Notes: a model not told the origin generated them from the letters alone. 9,418 bases of DNA from Spirochaetia bacterium (GCA_025997495.1 BNUR01000117.1:1-9418), one strand, 5' to 3'; positions 1 through 7,201 are shown, counted from the stretch's first letter. Translations and numbers: made by a program.

Positions 1-30
1 GTTTTCAAGTTTGTTTTAGAAGGAGGAGTA

Positions 31-69
31 GGGATAGTGGGGAATGAGGGGTGAATGGAGTTGAGAGGG
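31..69 (+). other. G-rich strand with four G-runs (possible G-quadruplex)
   Basis: The plus strand carries G-runs at 31-33 (3), 39-42 (4), 48-51 (4) and 67-69 (3). It is almost free of C from about 18 to 69. The first three runs are separated by 5-nt loops and the last by 15 nt, so a canonical short-loop quadruplex is not satisfied by three-G runs alone. The operon's transcript, if it reached this far, would carry the C-rich complement. Whether this has any function is unknown. Confidence 0.25.
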
Positions 70-78
70 CGAATATAG

Positions 79-92
79 TAATAGCGCTATTA
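79..92. repeat. 14-bp perfect palindrome, possible operator
   Basis: TAATAGCGCTATTA is a perfect two-fold symmetric site in an AT-rich patch. It is followed at once by a second small inverted repeat, ATGCA-tat-TGCAT (96-108). Such a site could bind a dimeric regulator of a gene beyond the left window edge, or could be part of the operon's 3' end. No convincing -35/-10 pair was found around it, so the operator reading is inference only. Confidence 0.4.
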
Positions 93-95
93 ATT

Positions 96-108
96 ATGCA
101 TATTGCAT
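96..108. repeat. Short inverted repeat ATGCA-N3-TGCAT
   Basis: Two 5-nt arms (96-100 and 104-108) flank a 3-nt centre, 3 bp from the 14-bp palindrome. It is short and AT-rich, so chance is a serious alternative. It is listed because it lies in the same non-coding patch. Confidence 0.25.
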
Positions 109-137
109 CCAAGACAACGCGAATTTTATACCAGCGA

Positions 138-221
138 AAGAATAAATAACCACGGACCACACGGACTGGTTTTTTGTCTGTCTTTTTCTTTTGTCCGTGC
201 TGTCCGTGGTTTACATTCTTC
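138..221. repeat. Large imperfect inverted repeat of CACGGAC heptamers (REP-like)
   Basis: The left core arm (148-166, AACCACGGACCACACGGAC) and right core arm (193-211, GTCCGTGCTGTCCGTGGTT) are reverse complements at 17 of 19 positions. Outer flanks (about 138-147 and 212-221) extend the symmetry with a one-base indel. Each arm contains two direct copies of CACGGAC at a 9-nt period, so the element has four copies, two in each orientation. The 26-nt centre is nearly all pyrimidine on the plus strand. As RNA from the operon it could fold into a long stem-loop and protect or end the transcript, but the large loop and weak U-tract are poor for a classical intrinsic terminator. A dispersed REP-like genomic repeat is the likeliest reading, though copies elsewhere cannot be checked here. 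Confidence 0.7.
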
Positions 222-231
222 ATACACATTG

Positions 232-1323
232 TCAATGGTGTCTACCTACTAGCACAACCGCATCCCGTTGCGCAATTAAGCTGAGTTCCGCCGCCTTGAA
301 TGCGTGTTCCGCTGTCTGAGCGTTTTCCGTCCGGTTGAGACAGTCCAGAATAAGCTGCCCAAAAAACGGAAACCCTACTTTGCCTTCCACATGGTAGTAG
401 CTTTCTTCTTTGCCGTTTGCCAGGAAGACGTGTCCGCCGCCGGAGTTTTTGAAACCCAGGTTCATGTATTTACGCTGTTCGATAAAGCCCTCTGTACCAA
501 GGATAAAGAGGCGGCCGTCCCCCCACATTTGCAGGCCGTCGGGGGTAAACCAGTCAACACGGAAATAGCCTGTGGCGTTATTGTCCAGCAGGATTTGTGC
601 GTCACCAAAGTCATCCAGTTCAGGATACTGGGGGTGGTTGTAATTTGCAATTTGGCTGTGTACTACCTTACCGTCCTTCGCACCGGTGTAATAGAGGATC
701 TGTTCAATGTTATGGCTGCCGATGTCGCAGAGTATGCCGCCGTAATGTTTCTTGATAAAAAACCAGTCCGGGCGTCCGGCCGCGCCCAGCCGGTGGGGGC
801 CGAACCCGGTAACCTGCAGCACCCTGCCAATTGCGCCCTGCTCTATAAGCTGCCCCGCAAACACGGCGGATTCCACATGGATGCGCTCGCTGTAGTAGAC
901 GGCGTATTTTTTCCCGGTCTTTTTTACCGCATCCCGGGCCGCCGCCAGTTGTTCCAGTGTGGTCAAGGGTGCTTTGTCGGTAAAATAATCCTTCCCCGCA
1001 TTCATTACCCGCAGTCCCAGTGCGCAGCGTTCGTCGGTCTTTGTTGCTCCGGCTACCAGAATAATATCCCGGTCATTCAGAATCGCCGCTTCACTTTCCA
1101 CAGCCATGGCGTCGGGAAATTTACCGGCAAAATTCTGCATGTACTTAGGATTACTATCATAAAAACTTTTGAGTACGCCCCCCGCTTCAATCAATGCCTG
1201 ACACATGCCGTAGATGTGGCCATGGTACAGGCCTATTGCGGAAAATATAAATTCACCGGGCTTTACCACCGGCGCAGATTTGCCAACCGGCGCATAATTC
1301 ATTCCGTCAGATATGTCTGCCAT
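232..1323 (-). CDS. Gfo/Idh/MocA family oxidoreductase, atypical HGH subtype
   Basis: A 363-residue predicted NAD(P)-dependent sugar (or cyclitol) dehydrogenase, probably cytoplasmic. The Rossmann half covers about residues 24-145 and the alpha/beta substrate domain follows. The nucleotide-binding loop is not the usual GxGxxG: the first strand runs into GLYHGHIYG (31-39). The family's EKP lysine motif appears as TDKAPL (115-120), with K117 as the likely catalytic lysine. DIGSHNIE (200-207) supplies the conserved aspartate and histidine at the active site. About 23 residues precede the first beta strand. The ATG has AAAGGAG 7 nt upstream, and the gene starts 16 nt after the preceding oxidoreductase stops, so it is the last gene of the operon. 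The GLxHGHIYGM pattern is, from memory, that of a recognised but uncharacterised subfamily common in polysaccharide-degrading bacteria. The substrate is unknown. Acting on xylose, xylo-oligosaccharides or a uronic acid is inferred from neighbours only. Confidence 0.85.
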   Translation of the reverse strand: MADISDGMNYAPVGKSAPVVKPGEFIFSAIGLYHGHIYGMCQALIEAGGVLKSFYDSNPKYMQNFAGKFPDAMAVESEAAILNDRDIILVAGATKTDERCALGLRVMNAGKDYFTDKAPLTTLEQLAAARDAVKKTGKKYAVYYSERIHVESAVFAGQLIEQGAIGRVLQVTGFGPHRLGAAGRPDWFFIKKHYGGILCDIGSHNIEQILYYTGAKDGKVVHSQIANYNHPQYPELDDFGDAQILLDNNATGYFRVDWFTPDGLQMWGDGRLFILGTEGFIEQRKYMNLGFKNSGGGHVFLANGKEESYYHVEGKVGFPFFGQLILDCLNRTENAQTAEHAFKAAELSLIAQRDAVVLVGRHH

Positions 1324-1339
1324 ACTACAACTCCTTTAT

Positions 1340-2506
1340 TTAAGTCTTTATATCCCCGCTGAGATTCTGCGCAAACGCCGTTTTTTGATAGAAGCGGGGC
1401 GCCTTTTTCGTAAGCCCTTCGGTTGTATAAAAAGGATCGTCATTGCCGATGGGCAGCGTTACCTTCCGCCCTTCAATACTTGCCTTGTAGATGGCGGTGA
1501 TAAGCTCAATAGTAAGCCTGCCGTCTGCGCCGCCTGAGAGCGGGCTGCCCCCGGTTTCCAGCGCGGTAAGGATATTGTCCAACTGCGCGGTATGGCCTCC
1601 GTAGGGAAGATCCGGAAGGGCGCCGTAGAAATCGTTCAGTTCCTTAATCAGGGCCTCGTTCTGCTCCGGTTTGGGGAAGCCGTTTGGCTGGGCAAGATGG
1701 GCGGCAACACGCCAGGGGAAGGAGATGCGGGCCTTTTCCCCCTGTACAATAAGCTGCTGCTCCTCTCCGTGGTGAACCACCGAACTGGTTACCTGAGCCA
1801 GAGCGCCATTCGCTATTCTGTCGCTGCCATTATACCGCAGTATCGCTACGGAAAGGTCCTCCACCTCGGCGTTGTCATGCGCAGTATTGCTGATGATGGC
1901 GTTTATTTCGGCGGGACGGCCCAGCATCCAGCCAAGCATGTCGATGTGGTGTACCGCATGGTTCAGGGTACAGCCACCCCCTTCCGTGTCCCAGGTTCCC
2001 CGCCACCAGAGATCGTAGTAGGAATGGCCCCGCCACCAGAATGAATCGACCTGGGCGTGAACAACCCTGCCTATTAAACCCGTATCCAGGGTACTTTTAA
2101 GCTTATGTACATCGCCGCGGAAACGGTTCTGGGCTATCACAGAAAGGAGTTTTTTGTTTTTCTCCGCCGCGGCAATCATACGGTCACATTCCTCAAGGGA
2201 TGCGGCCATGGGCTTTTCTACGATAACGTGTTTACCCGCGTTCAGAAACGCGGCGGCAATTTCCGCATGGCAGAATGGGGGGGTGCATATATCAACCAGA
2301 TCAATGCTTGTGTCATTCAGGATTTCCTTATAGTCGGAAACAACTTTCGCCTCCGCAATAAAGGGGAAATCCTTTTTCCGCTTTTCCGCGTTTTCCGGGG
2401 CTGTGTCCACCAGCGCAGTAATGCTGCACCTGCCGGTAAATCCGGCGTACCCCTCAAGGTGCATACGGGAAATATTTCCCGTGCCGATGATTGCGATGTT
2501 AATCAT
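1340..2506 (-). CDS. Gfo/Idh/MocA family oxidoreductase, canonical subtype
   Basis: A 388-residue predicted NAD(P)-dependent dehydrogenase without signal peptide. The N-terminal Rossmann fold has a classical GTGNIS loop (8-13), an acidic residue (D34) at the end of the second strand as in NAD-preferring members, and the EKP motif (97-99, catalytic K98). The substrate domain has a tryptophan-rich insertion (WW at 157-158 and 167-168), then GGG (176-178) and NHAVHHID (182-189), which carries the histidine/aspartate active-site pair. It differs strongly from the following paralogue, so this is not a recent duplication. Its ATG overlaps the TGA of the xylosidase gene by 4 nt (ATGA), implying translational coupling. 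AAAAGGA lies 9 nt upstream of the start. The family includes xylose, glucose-fructose and inositol dehydrogenases and also NAD-dependent glycosidases, so the exact reaction cannot be called. Sugar oxidation linked to xylan catabolism is inference. Confidence 0.88.
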   Translation of the reverse strand: MINIAIIGTGNISRMHLEGYAGFTGRCSITALVDTAPENAEKRKKDFPFIAEAKVVSDYKEILNDTSIDLVDICTPPFCHAEIAAAFLNAGKHVIVEKPMAASLEECDRMIAAAEKNKKLLSVIAQNRFRGDVHKLKSTLDTGLIGRVVHAQVDSFWWRGHSYYDLWWRGTWDTEGGGCTLNHAVHHIDMLGWMLGRPAEINAIISNTAHDNAEVEDLSVAILRYNGSDRIANGALAQVTSSVVHHGEEQQLIVQGEKARISFPWRVAAHLAQPNGFPKPEQNEALIKELNDFYGALPDLPYGGHTAQLDNILTALETGGSPLSGGADGRLTIELITAIYKASIEGRKVTLPIGNDDPFYTTEGLTKKAPRFYQKTAFAQNLSGDIKT

Positions 2507-4599
2507 ACCGTAATTTCCTTTTCAAGGGGTTTCTGCCCGTACAGAACGGCGCTCCGGGAATCGGGCTGGGTAAACCCGGCGTATAAACGGTGCGTCCCCT
2601 TAATTTTTTGCAGATCGCCCTTTTTGTCGTACCGCGCAAAGGCGGTTTTTCCCAATTTGATTGCAAGCTTGGTCTCCTCACCGGGGGCCAAAAAGACTTC
2701 ACCGGTTCCGCAGAGACTGAAAAGTTCCTTCTGCCCCTCCAGCCTAGTATATACCTGTACCACTTCCCGCGCCTTTACGCTGCCTGCGTTTTTCACTTTT
2801 ACGGTGCAGCTTTGCGCGTCCGCTTCCAAACCGGAAATGGTAAAGGTTGAATAGGTCAGGCCGAAACCGAAGGGATACAGTGTTTCTCCCTTAAAGTAAC
2901 GGTAGGTTCGGTTTTCCATGTTGTAGTCCGTAAAGGCAGACAGATCCGATGTGGCGCGGTAAAAGGTGACGGGCAATTTCCCCGATGGGCTGACCTGCCC
3001 GAAAAGCACCTTTGCCAGGGCGATTCCCCCCAGGGAACCCGGATAAAAGGCCTGAATTACCGCGCCGGCTTTTTCGTCCGCCTCCACCGCCGCAAGGGCG
3101 CTGCCGGATAGTAACACTACCACTACGGGCTTCCCCGCAGCAGCCTCCAGCACGGTTTTAAGCAGTTCGTTCTGCCGCCCGATAAGTTCAACCCCCTGTT
3201 TGTCGCCGCTGGCATCGGCGCCGGCATAGGCGTCCGACTCTTCCCCCTCAACGCTGGGGTCAAGGCCCAGACATACAACAATAGCATCACTGTTTTTTGC
3301 AACGATCCGCGCTTCGGAAAAGCGGTCGTCGGCCTCCGACAGGTTTGATACCTTGTCCTTATACAGGTGGCACCCTTCGGAATATAATACCCGCAGCCCC
3401 GCTTCTTCCGCCGCCGCTTTTATGCCCTCCAGGGGCGTAACATATCTACTGGCGGTTCCGGAGTAATTTGCCTCCAGGGCCAGGCGGTTATCCGCATTGG
3501 GGCCTATGACGCCGATTGTTTTAATAGTTTTCCTGTTCAGGGGAAGAACCCCGGCGTTTTTTAACAGGACGATGGTTTTTTCCGCCGCCTCCAGATTCAA
3601 CGCGGCGTGTTCCGGGCAGTCCACCTTTGAATAGGGGATACTTGTCCATGCCTTATTTTCAGGGACTCCCAAAAGCCCCAACCGCATACGGGTAACGATA
3701 AGCCGGGTAACCGCCGTGTCAATCTGCGCTTCGGTCAGGAGGCCCTGTTCAACCGCATCCTGGGCAAAGGCAAACAAGACGCCGCAGTTAATGTCGCAGC
3801 CGTTTTTTACCGCCAGGGTTACCGACTCTATGGGGGATTGCGTTACCATGTGGTGTTCGTGGAAGTCCTTGATAGCCCAGCAGTCCGAAACAACGTGGCC
3901 GTCGAAATGCCATTTAGTGCGCAGTATTTCTGTCAGCAAAAGCTTTGATCCGCAGCAGGGTTCCCCCAGGGTACGGTTGTATGCGCCCATCACCGCTTCC
4001 ACTTCCCCTTCATGAACCGCGTCATCGAAGGCGCTGAGGTAGGTGTTCCAGAGATCGTACTCACCGATGACCGCATTAAAACGGTGGCGCTGCCCCTCGG
4101 GGCCGGAGTGAACCGCAAAGTGTTTGGCGCAGGCGGCGGTTTTAAGGGATTCCCGGTCCGCCCCCTGGAGGCCCTTGATAAAGGCAACTCCCAGGAGGCC
4201 GGTTAAAAACGGATCCTCACCGTAGGTTTCGTGTCCCCGTCCCCAGCGCGGGTCACGGAAAATATTAATGTTGGGTGACCAGAAGGTAAGGCCCTTGTAA
4301 ATATCCCTATCCCCTTCACTGCTTTGGGCATGATATTTCGCCCGGCCCTCGGTAGAAATAGTGTCGGCAACCCGGTGAATCAAACCGGGGCTGAAGGAAG
4401 CGGCCAGGGCGATTGACTGCGGAAACACCGTTGCTGTGCCCGCCCGTGCAACGCCGTGGAGGGCTTCATTCCACCAGTTATATGCAGGAATCCCCAATCG
4501 CTCTATCCCCGGGGACTTATGCAGCATTTGGGAAACCTTTTCCTGCAGGGTCATTTTGGAAACAAGATCTTTTGCCTTTTCATAAAATGTACTGCTCAT
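2503..4599 (-). CDS. GH3 family beta-xylosidase (cytoplasmic)
   Basis: A 698-residue glycoside hydrolase of family 3, likely releasing D-xylose from the non-reducing end of xylo-oligosaccharides. Domains in order: the (beta/alpha)8 GH3 N-domain (about 10-310), the GH3 C-domain (about 340-550) and a fibronectin-III-like domain (about 595-680). YNWWNEALHGVA (40-51) is typical of the xylosidase/arabinosidase branch rather than beta-glucosidases. The segment NIFRDPRWGRGHETYGEDP (112-130) and K159-H160 line the substrate site. D239 in VVSDCW is the expected nucleophile. The acid/base is probably one of the glutamates in SVEGEESD (E451, E453 or E454). There is no signal peptide, so it should act on imported oligosaccharides. 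The ATG has AAAGGAG 6 nt upstream, and the gene begins 21 nt after the xylanase stop. Side activity on alpha-L-arabinofuranosides or beta-glucosides cannot be excluded. Confidence 0.92.
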   Translation of the reverse strand: MSSTFYEKAKDLVSKMTLQEKVSQMLHKSPGIERLGIPAYNWWNEALHGVARAGTATVFPQSIALAASFSPGLIHRVADTISTEGRAKYHAQSSEGDRDIYKGLTFWSPNINIFRDPRWGRGHETYGEDPFLTGLLGVAFIKGLQGADRESLKTAACAKHFAVHSGPEGQRHRFNAVIGEYDLWNTYLSAFDDAVHEGEVEAVMGAYNRTLGEPCCGSKLLLTEILRTKWHFDGHVVSDCWAIKDFHEHHMVTQSPIESVTLAVKNGCDINCGVLFAFAQDAVEQGLLTEAQIDTAVTRLIVTRMRLGLLGVPENKAWTSIPYSKVDCPEHAALNLEAAEKTIVLLKNAGVLPLNRKTIKTIGVIGPNADNRLALEANYSGTASRYVTPLEGIKAAAEEAGLRVLYSEGCHLYKDKVSNLSEADDRFSEARIVAKNSDAIVVCLGLDPSVEGEESDAYAGADASGDKQGVELIGRQNELLKTVLEAAAGKPVVVVLLSGSALAAVEADEKAGAVIQAFYPGSLGGIALAKVLFGQVSPSGKLPVTFYRATSDLSAFTDYNMENRTYRYFKGETLYPFGFGLTYSTFTISGLEADAQSCTVKVKNAGSVKAREVVQVYTRLEGQKELFSLCGTGEVFLAPGEETKLAIKLGKTAFARYDKKGDLQKIKGTHRLYAGFTQPDSRSAVLYGQKPLEKEITV

Positions 4600-4620
4600 G
4601 TTACGCTCCTTTTCTGTACA

Positions 4621-6303
4621 TTATTTTACAAGCTTTAAAACACCGAACCCCGAAGTAGACCGGTAGGATTCACCGGAGGTATCGTTCCAAACCGCCACAC
4701 TCTGCCGCACTCCCCGCTCTGATGCGCCATTGATCTGAACGTCAAACCCGATGATCGTATCCGGCCCCGGTTTAAGGGTCTTAAAGGGTATCTTCATTTC
4801 CACGGTATAGGCGCCTTCTTCCGCCAGGGCGGAAGATTCAATCCCTTCCGCCGCAACACCGGGGTTAACGCTCAGGTCTCCGGCAAAGTTGATCCGGTAC
4901 TGCCCGTCATCATTTTCGTAGTAGGAAGTTTTTCCGTTATTTTCGTCGACAAATAGTTCTACCGAATCCTGTTCATGGGCTGCGGGATTTGCCATGTTAA
5001 GTTCTGCGTTCTGAACGTTTACCCGGACATAGAGGTTGCGCTCATCCCAGAGGACCTTCGCCGTTCCGAAGGCGCCCTGCCAGGCCATAAGGTACTGATT
5101 AACCGGCAGTTCCGCGGCGCTTTCCCACAGAGAATCATCCCCAAGGCGGGGGGTTCCATACCGGGCCTCCCCCTGTTTTACGTCCCCTGCAAAAATAGTT
5201 TTGTTATCCTGTATATAGGTTTCGGGATCCAGGATGGCGTAGTAAGCGGGTTTTTCTTTTAAGTCTTTGTCAAAAACAGTAGGATTAGCGGCGCTTCTCC
5301 AACTGGTACTGTCATCCAGGCCCCAGAAGGTTACCCGCCCTATCTGTGCCGCATGGGCCTTAAAGACCTGGAAAAGCCGGGCATAGGAAATCCCCTGCTC
5401 CACCCCCTGTTTTTCCGTGAGCACGCTATCGGCGCCGGCCTGCACATCAAGCTCAGTAATGCTCACCTCGACCCCAAGGGCAATAAAGGATTCCAGTGAT
5501 ACCCGGACATCCTCAGGGTTAGTGCTTACCCGGTAATGGCCCTGCATACCTACACCATCAATGAGGGGCCGTCCGCCCACGTCGGGGTTCTTTTCATTCA
5601 GGGCCTTCACCATGGTATAGACCGCCTGAGCCTTCTCGCGGCTGTCCAGATTGTAATCGTTATAGTAGAGTTTTGCCTCCGGATCCGCTTCACGGGCGGC
5701 CTTAAAAACTATTTCTATATACTCAGGCCCTATGGCCGTAAGCCAGGGAGTCTTGCGCAGTGACGCTGCCCAGTCTGAAGGATCGGCGGGGTTATCAATT
5801 ACCGCCTCGTTTAACACATCCCAGGAAATGACCCGGCCCTTAAAATGTTCCGCCACCGTCTTCGTGTGGGTAATAAGATTTTCAACGGCCTCTTCCCGGT
5901 CTATACCCTCGCGGTTCATCCAATCCGGTGATTGCTGGTGCCAGGCCAGGGTATGGCCGTGCATCAACATCCCCGCCGCAAGAACCTGGTTTACCATGGC
6001 ATCCGCGGCTTCAAAGGTAAAGACACCCCTTTCGCGCTGCAGGGAAGCGGGCTTCATAGCGTTTTCCGCGGTGGCAATAGAAAAGTGCCTGGTTAGAAGA
6101 TCCAAACGCGCCCCCTCAAGGTTACGCGCGGAAACAATATTTCCCAAAAGGAAATAATCCCGGTACACATCCTTAAGGGATGCGCCGCTTTCCGTTTTCC
6201 CCGACATTGTTCCGGACTCCTTAATAGGGCTTGCGTAGGCCACGGTATGCGCTGCACACAGCATCACCAGTACTAAAAAAACACGGCCTTTTTTCACCTT
6301 CAC
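4621..6303 (-). CDS. xynA: Secreted GH10 endo-1,4-beta-xylanase with C-terminal CBM9
   Basis: A 560-residue exported endo-xylanase that cuts the beta-1,4-xylan backbone. Residues 1-24 form a Sec signal peptide (KVKK basic start, hydrophobic core 8-18, likely AYA|SP cleavage). The GH10 barrel spans about 42-362: HTLAWHQQSPDW (117-128) binds substrate, E166 in WDVLNEA is the acid/base, E284 in ITELD is the nucleophile, and FWGLDDSTSWR (326-336) closes the barrel. Residues about 370-560 form a CBM9 module (VLWDERNLYVRV, 417-428, and the C-terminal AVWND...GFGVLKL pattern), a module type known to bind chain ends of xylan and cellulose. C16 has a poor lipobox (V-M-L-C), so a free secreted protein is preferred over a lipoprotein. 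The start is GTG at 6303, with AAAGGG 8 nt upstream inside the end of the permease gene. A second GTG two codons later is a minor alternative. It lies 5 nt after the permease stop. Confidence 0.95.
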   Translation of the reverse strand: MKVKKGRVFLVLVMLCAAHTVAYASPIKESGTMSGKTESGASLKDVYRDYFLLGNIVSARNLEGARLDLLTRHFSIATAENAMKPASLQRERGVFTFEAADAMVNQVLAAGMLMHGHTLAWHQQSPDWMNREGIDREEAVENLITHTKTVAEHFKGRVISWDVLNEAVIDNPADPSDWAASLRKTPWLTAIGPEYIEIVFKAAREADPEAKLYYNDYNLDSREKAQAVYTMVKALNEKNPDVGGRPLIDGVGMQGHYRVSTNPEDVRVSLESFIALGVEVSITELDVQAGADSVLTEKQGVEQGISYARLFQVFKAHAAQIGRVTFWGLDDSTSWRSAANPTVFDKDLKEKPAYYAILDPETYIQDNKTIFAGDVKQGEARYGTPRLGDDSLWESAAELPVNQYLMAWQGAFGTAKVLWDERNLYVRVNVQNAELNMANPAAHEQDSVELFVDENNGKTSYYENDDGQYRINFAGDLSVNPGVAAEGIESSALAEEGAYTVEMKIPFKTLKPGPDTIIGFDVQINGASERGVRQSVAVWNDTSGESYRSTSGFGVLKLVK

Positions 6304-6308
6304 CGGAC

Positions 6309-7184
6309 CTACCCTTTAACTGCGCCGATGGACACCCCGGCGATGAAATACCGTTGAAGCCAGGGATACACCACCAGAATGGGAACCGTGGCAAACATAA
6401 CCGCCGCAGCTTTCATCCCCTCGGTTGCCGCAGGAACGCCGCCGGCAATGCCCTCCTGGGCGGCCACTTCTATAGAAGAAAGATTGTTAATAATGTTGTA
6501 CAGCTTGAGCTGTATGGGATGGTACTGGGGAGCGGAGGTCATGTAGAGCAGGGCGTCGGAGAAGCCGTTCCAACGGCCCACGGCGTAGAAAAGCGCCAGA
6601 GTGGCTAACACCGGAGCGGACAGGGGCAGATAGATGCGCACCAGGATGGTAAAGGGATTGGCCCCGTCCAGTTCCGCCGACTCCTTTAAGCTGTCGGGAA
6701 CACCGTAGAAAAAGCTGCGGAGGATTATCATGTTAAAAACCGAAAGGCAGCCCGGCAAAATTAACACCAGGGGGTTGTTCAGTAACCCTAAGTCCTTCAT
6801 CAAAATATAATTGGGGATGGTGCCGGCGTTGAAATACATGGTAAAGATGATCAGCGTATTGATTATCCCCTTGCCCTTAAGGTTGTCGTAGGTAAGGGGG
6901 AACGCGCACAGCACCGTTATCGCCAGAGAAACCAGGGTACAAATAATGGTTAGCACCGCAGTCCAGACCATGGAACGGGTGAAGGAGGGATCCAAAAAAA
7001 CATAGCGGTAGGAATCCAAGGTTGGATTTACCGGGAGATAGGAAACCTGCCGGTTTACAATGGCCATGGGATCGCTCAGGGATCGGGCCAGGATATTCAG
7101 CACGGGGAAAACACACAGCATCACCACAAGCAGGCAAAACAACGCAATAATAATATCACCGGTACTTCTTGATCTTGTTCTCAT
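6309..7184 (-). CDS. ytcP: ABC sugar transporter permease, YtcP/LplC type
   Basis: A 291-residue inner-membrane permease of the carbohydrate uptake (CUT1, MalG-like) group. About six hydrophobic segments are visible (roughly 11-33, 71-95, 106-128, 137-157, 190-207, 258-275). The cytoplasmic EAA loop that contacts the ATPase reads ESAELDGAN (168-176), with the conserved proline at P187 (YLPLSAP). The C-terminus FIAGVSIGAVKG matches the usual ending of YtcP/LplC-type subunits. It should pair with the LplB-like permease upstream to import oligosaccharides, here most likely aldouronates (glucuronosyl-xylooligosaccharides) given the GH67, GH10 and GH3 neighbours. The ATG has AGAGG 7 nt upstream. 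Substrate is inferred from context; family is clear. YtcP is a family name and not proof of orthology. Confidence 0.9.
   Translation of the reverse strand: MRTRSRSTGDIIIALFCLLVVMLCVFPVLNILARSLSDPMAIVNRQVSYLPVNPTLDSYRYVFLDPSFTRSMVWTAVLTIICTLVSLAITVLCAFPLTYDNLKGKGIINTLIIFTMYFNAGTIPNYILMKDLGLLNNPLVLILPGCLSVFNMIILRSFFYGVPDSLKESAELDGANPFTILVRIYLPLSAPVLATLALFYAVGRWNGFSDALLYMTSAPQYHPIQLKLYNIINNLSSIEVAAQEGIAGGVPAATEGMKAAAVMFATVPILVVYPWLQRYFIAGVSIGAVKG
6312..6317 (-). promoter_or_regulatory. Ribosome binding site of the xylanase gene, inside the upstream permease gene
   Basis: AAAGGG (minus strand) sits 8 nt before the GTG start at 6303 and encodes the last Lys-Gly codons of the preceding permease. 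This spacing supports the first GTG over the in-frame GTG at 6297, for which the gap would be 14 nt. The arrangement suggests that ribosomes finishing the permease re-initiate on the xylanase. Confidence 0.55.
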
Positions 7185-7201
7185 TTTCTAACCTCTATCT
7201 G

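Larger units (their letters stand above)
1..231. other. Non-coding region downstream of the operon
   Basis: No convincing gene lies here on either strand. The stretch follows the stop codon of the last oxidoreductase gene. Going leftward it holds a short CATTG/CAATG palindrome spanning the stop codon (227-237), a large imperfect inverted repeat made of CACGGAC heptamers (138-221), an AT-rich patch with two palindromes (79-108), and a strand-asymmetric G-rich tract on the plus strand (about 20-69). One minus-strand open frame crosses the region, but it only translates the repeat and has no family resemblance. AGGAGG at 21-26 looks like a ribosome binding site for plus-strand translation, but the GTG and ATG codons after it lead to stops within a few codons. 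Confidence 0.7.

Noticed and set aside
1..30. Minus-strand CCTCCTTCTA resembling the 3' end of 16S rRNA
   Set aside because: Only about ten bases fit, and no rRNA sequence precedes them.
21..46. AGGAGG followed by GTG and ATG codons on the plus strand, suggesting a small gene
   Set aside because: All frames after these starts stop within a few codons. The match is part of the general purine-rich tract.
93..125. Leftward promoter TTGTCT-N18-TTAATA in the region after the operon
   Set aside because: Both boxes are weak and the AT-rich patch offers several equally poor alternatives. No gene is visible to the left within the window.
5..235. A 76-codon minus-strand open frame over the region after the operon
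   Set aside because: It translates the heptamer palindrome and AT-rich DNA, has low-complexity ends, no family resemblance, and no clear ribosome binding site apart from the neighbouring gene's end.
304..1362. A long plus-strand open frame of 352 codons
   Set aside because: It lies antisense to a well-supported oxidoreductase, its product has no recognisable motif, and the minus-strand frame has clear family motifs and a ribosome binding site.
2105..2854. A 249-codon plus-strand open frame
   Set aside because: It overlaps the antisense of the first oxidoreductase and the xylosidase end. The predicted protein has no domain pattern.
6247..6258. Lipoprotein cysteine (C16) in the xylanase signal peptide
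   Set aside because: The residues before it (V-M-L) do not fit a lipobox, and a good AYA cleavage site follows at residue 24.
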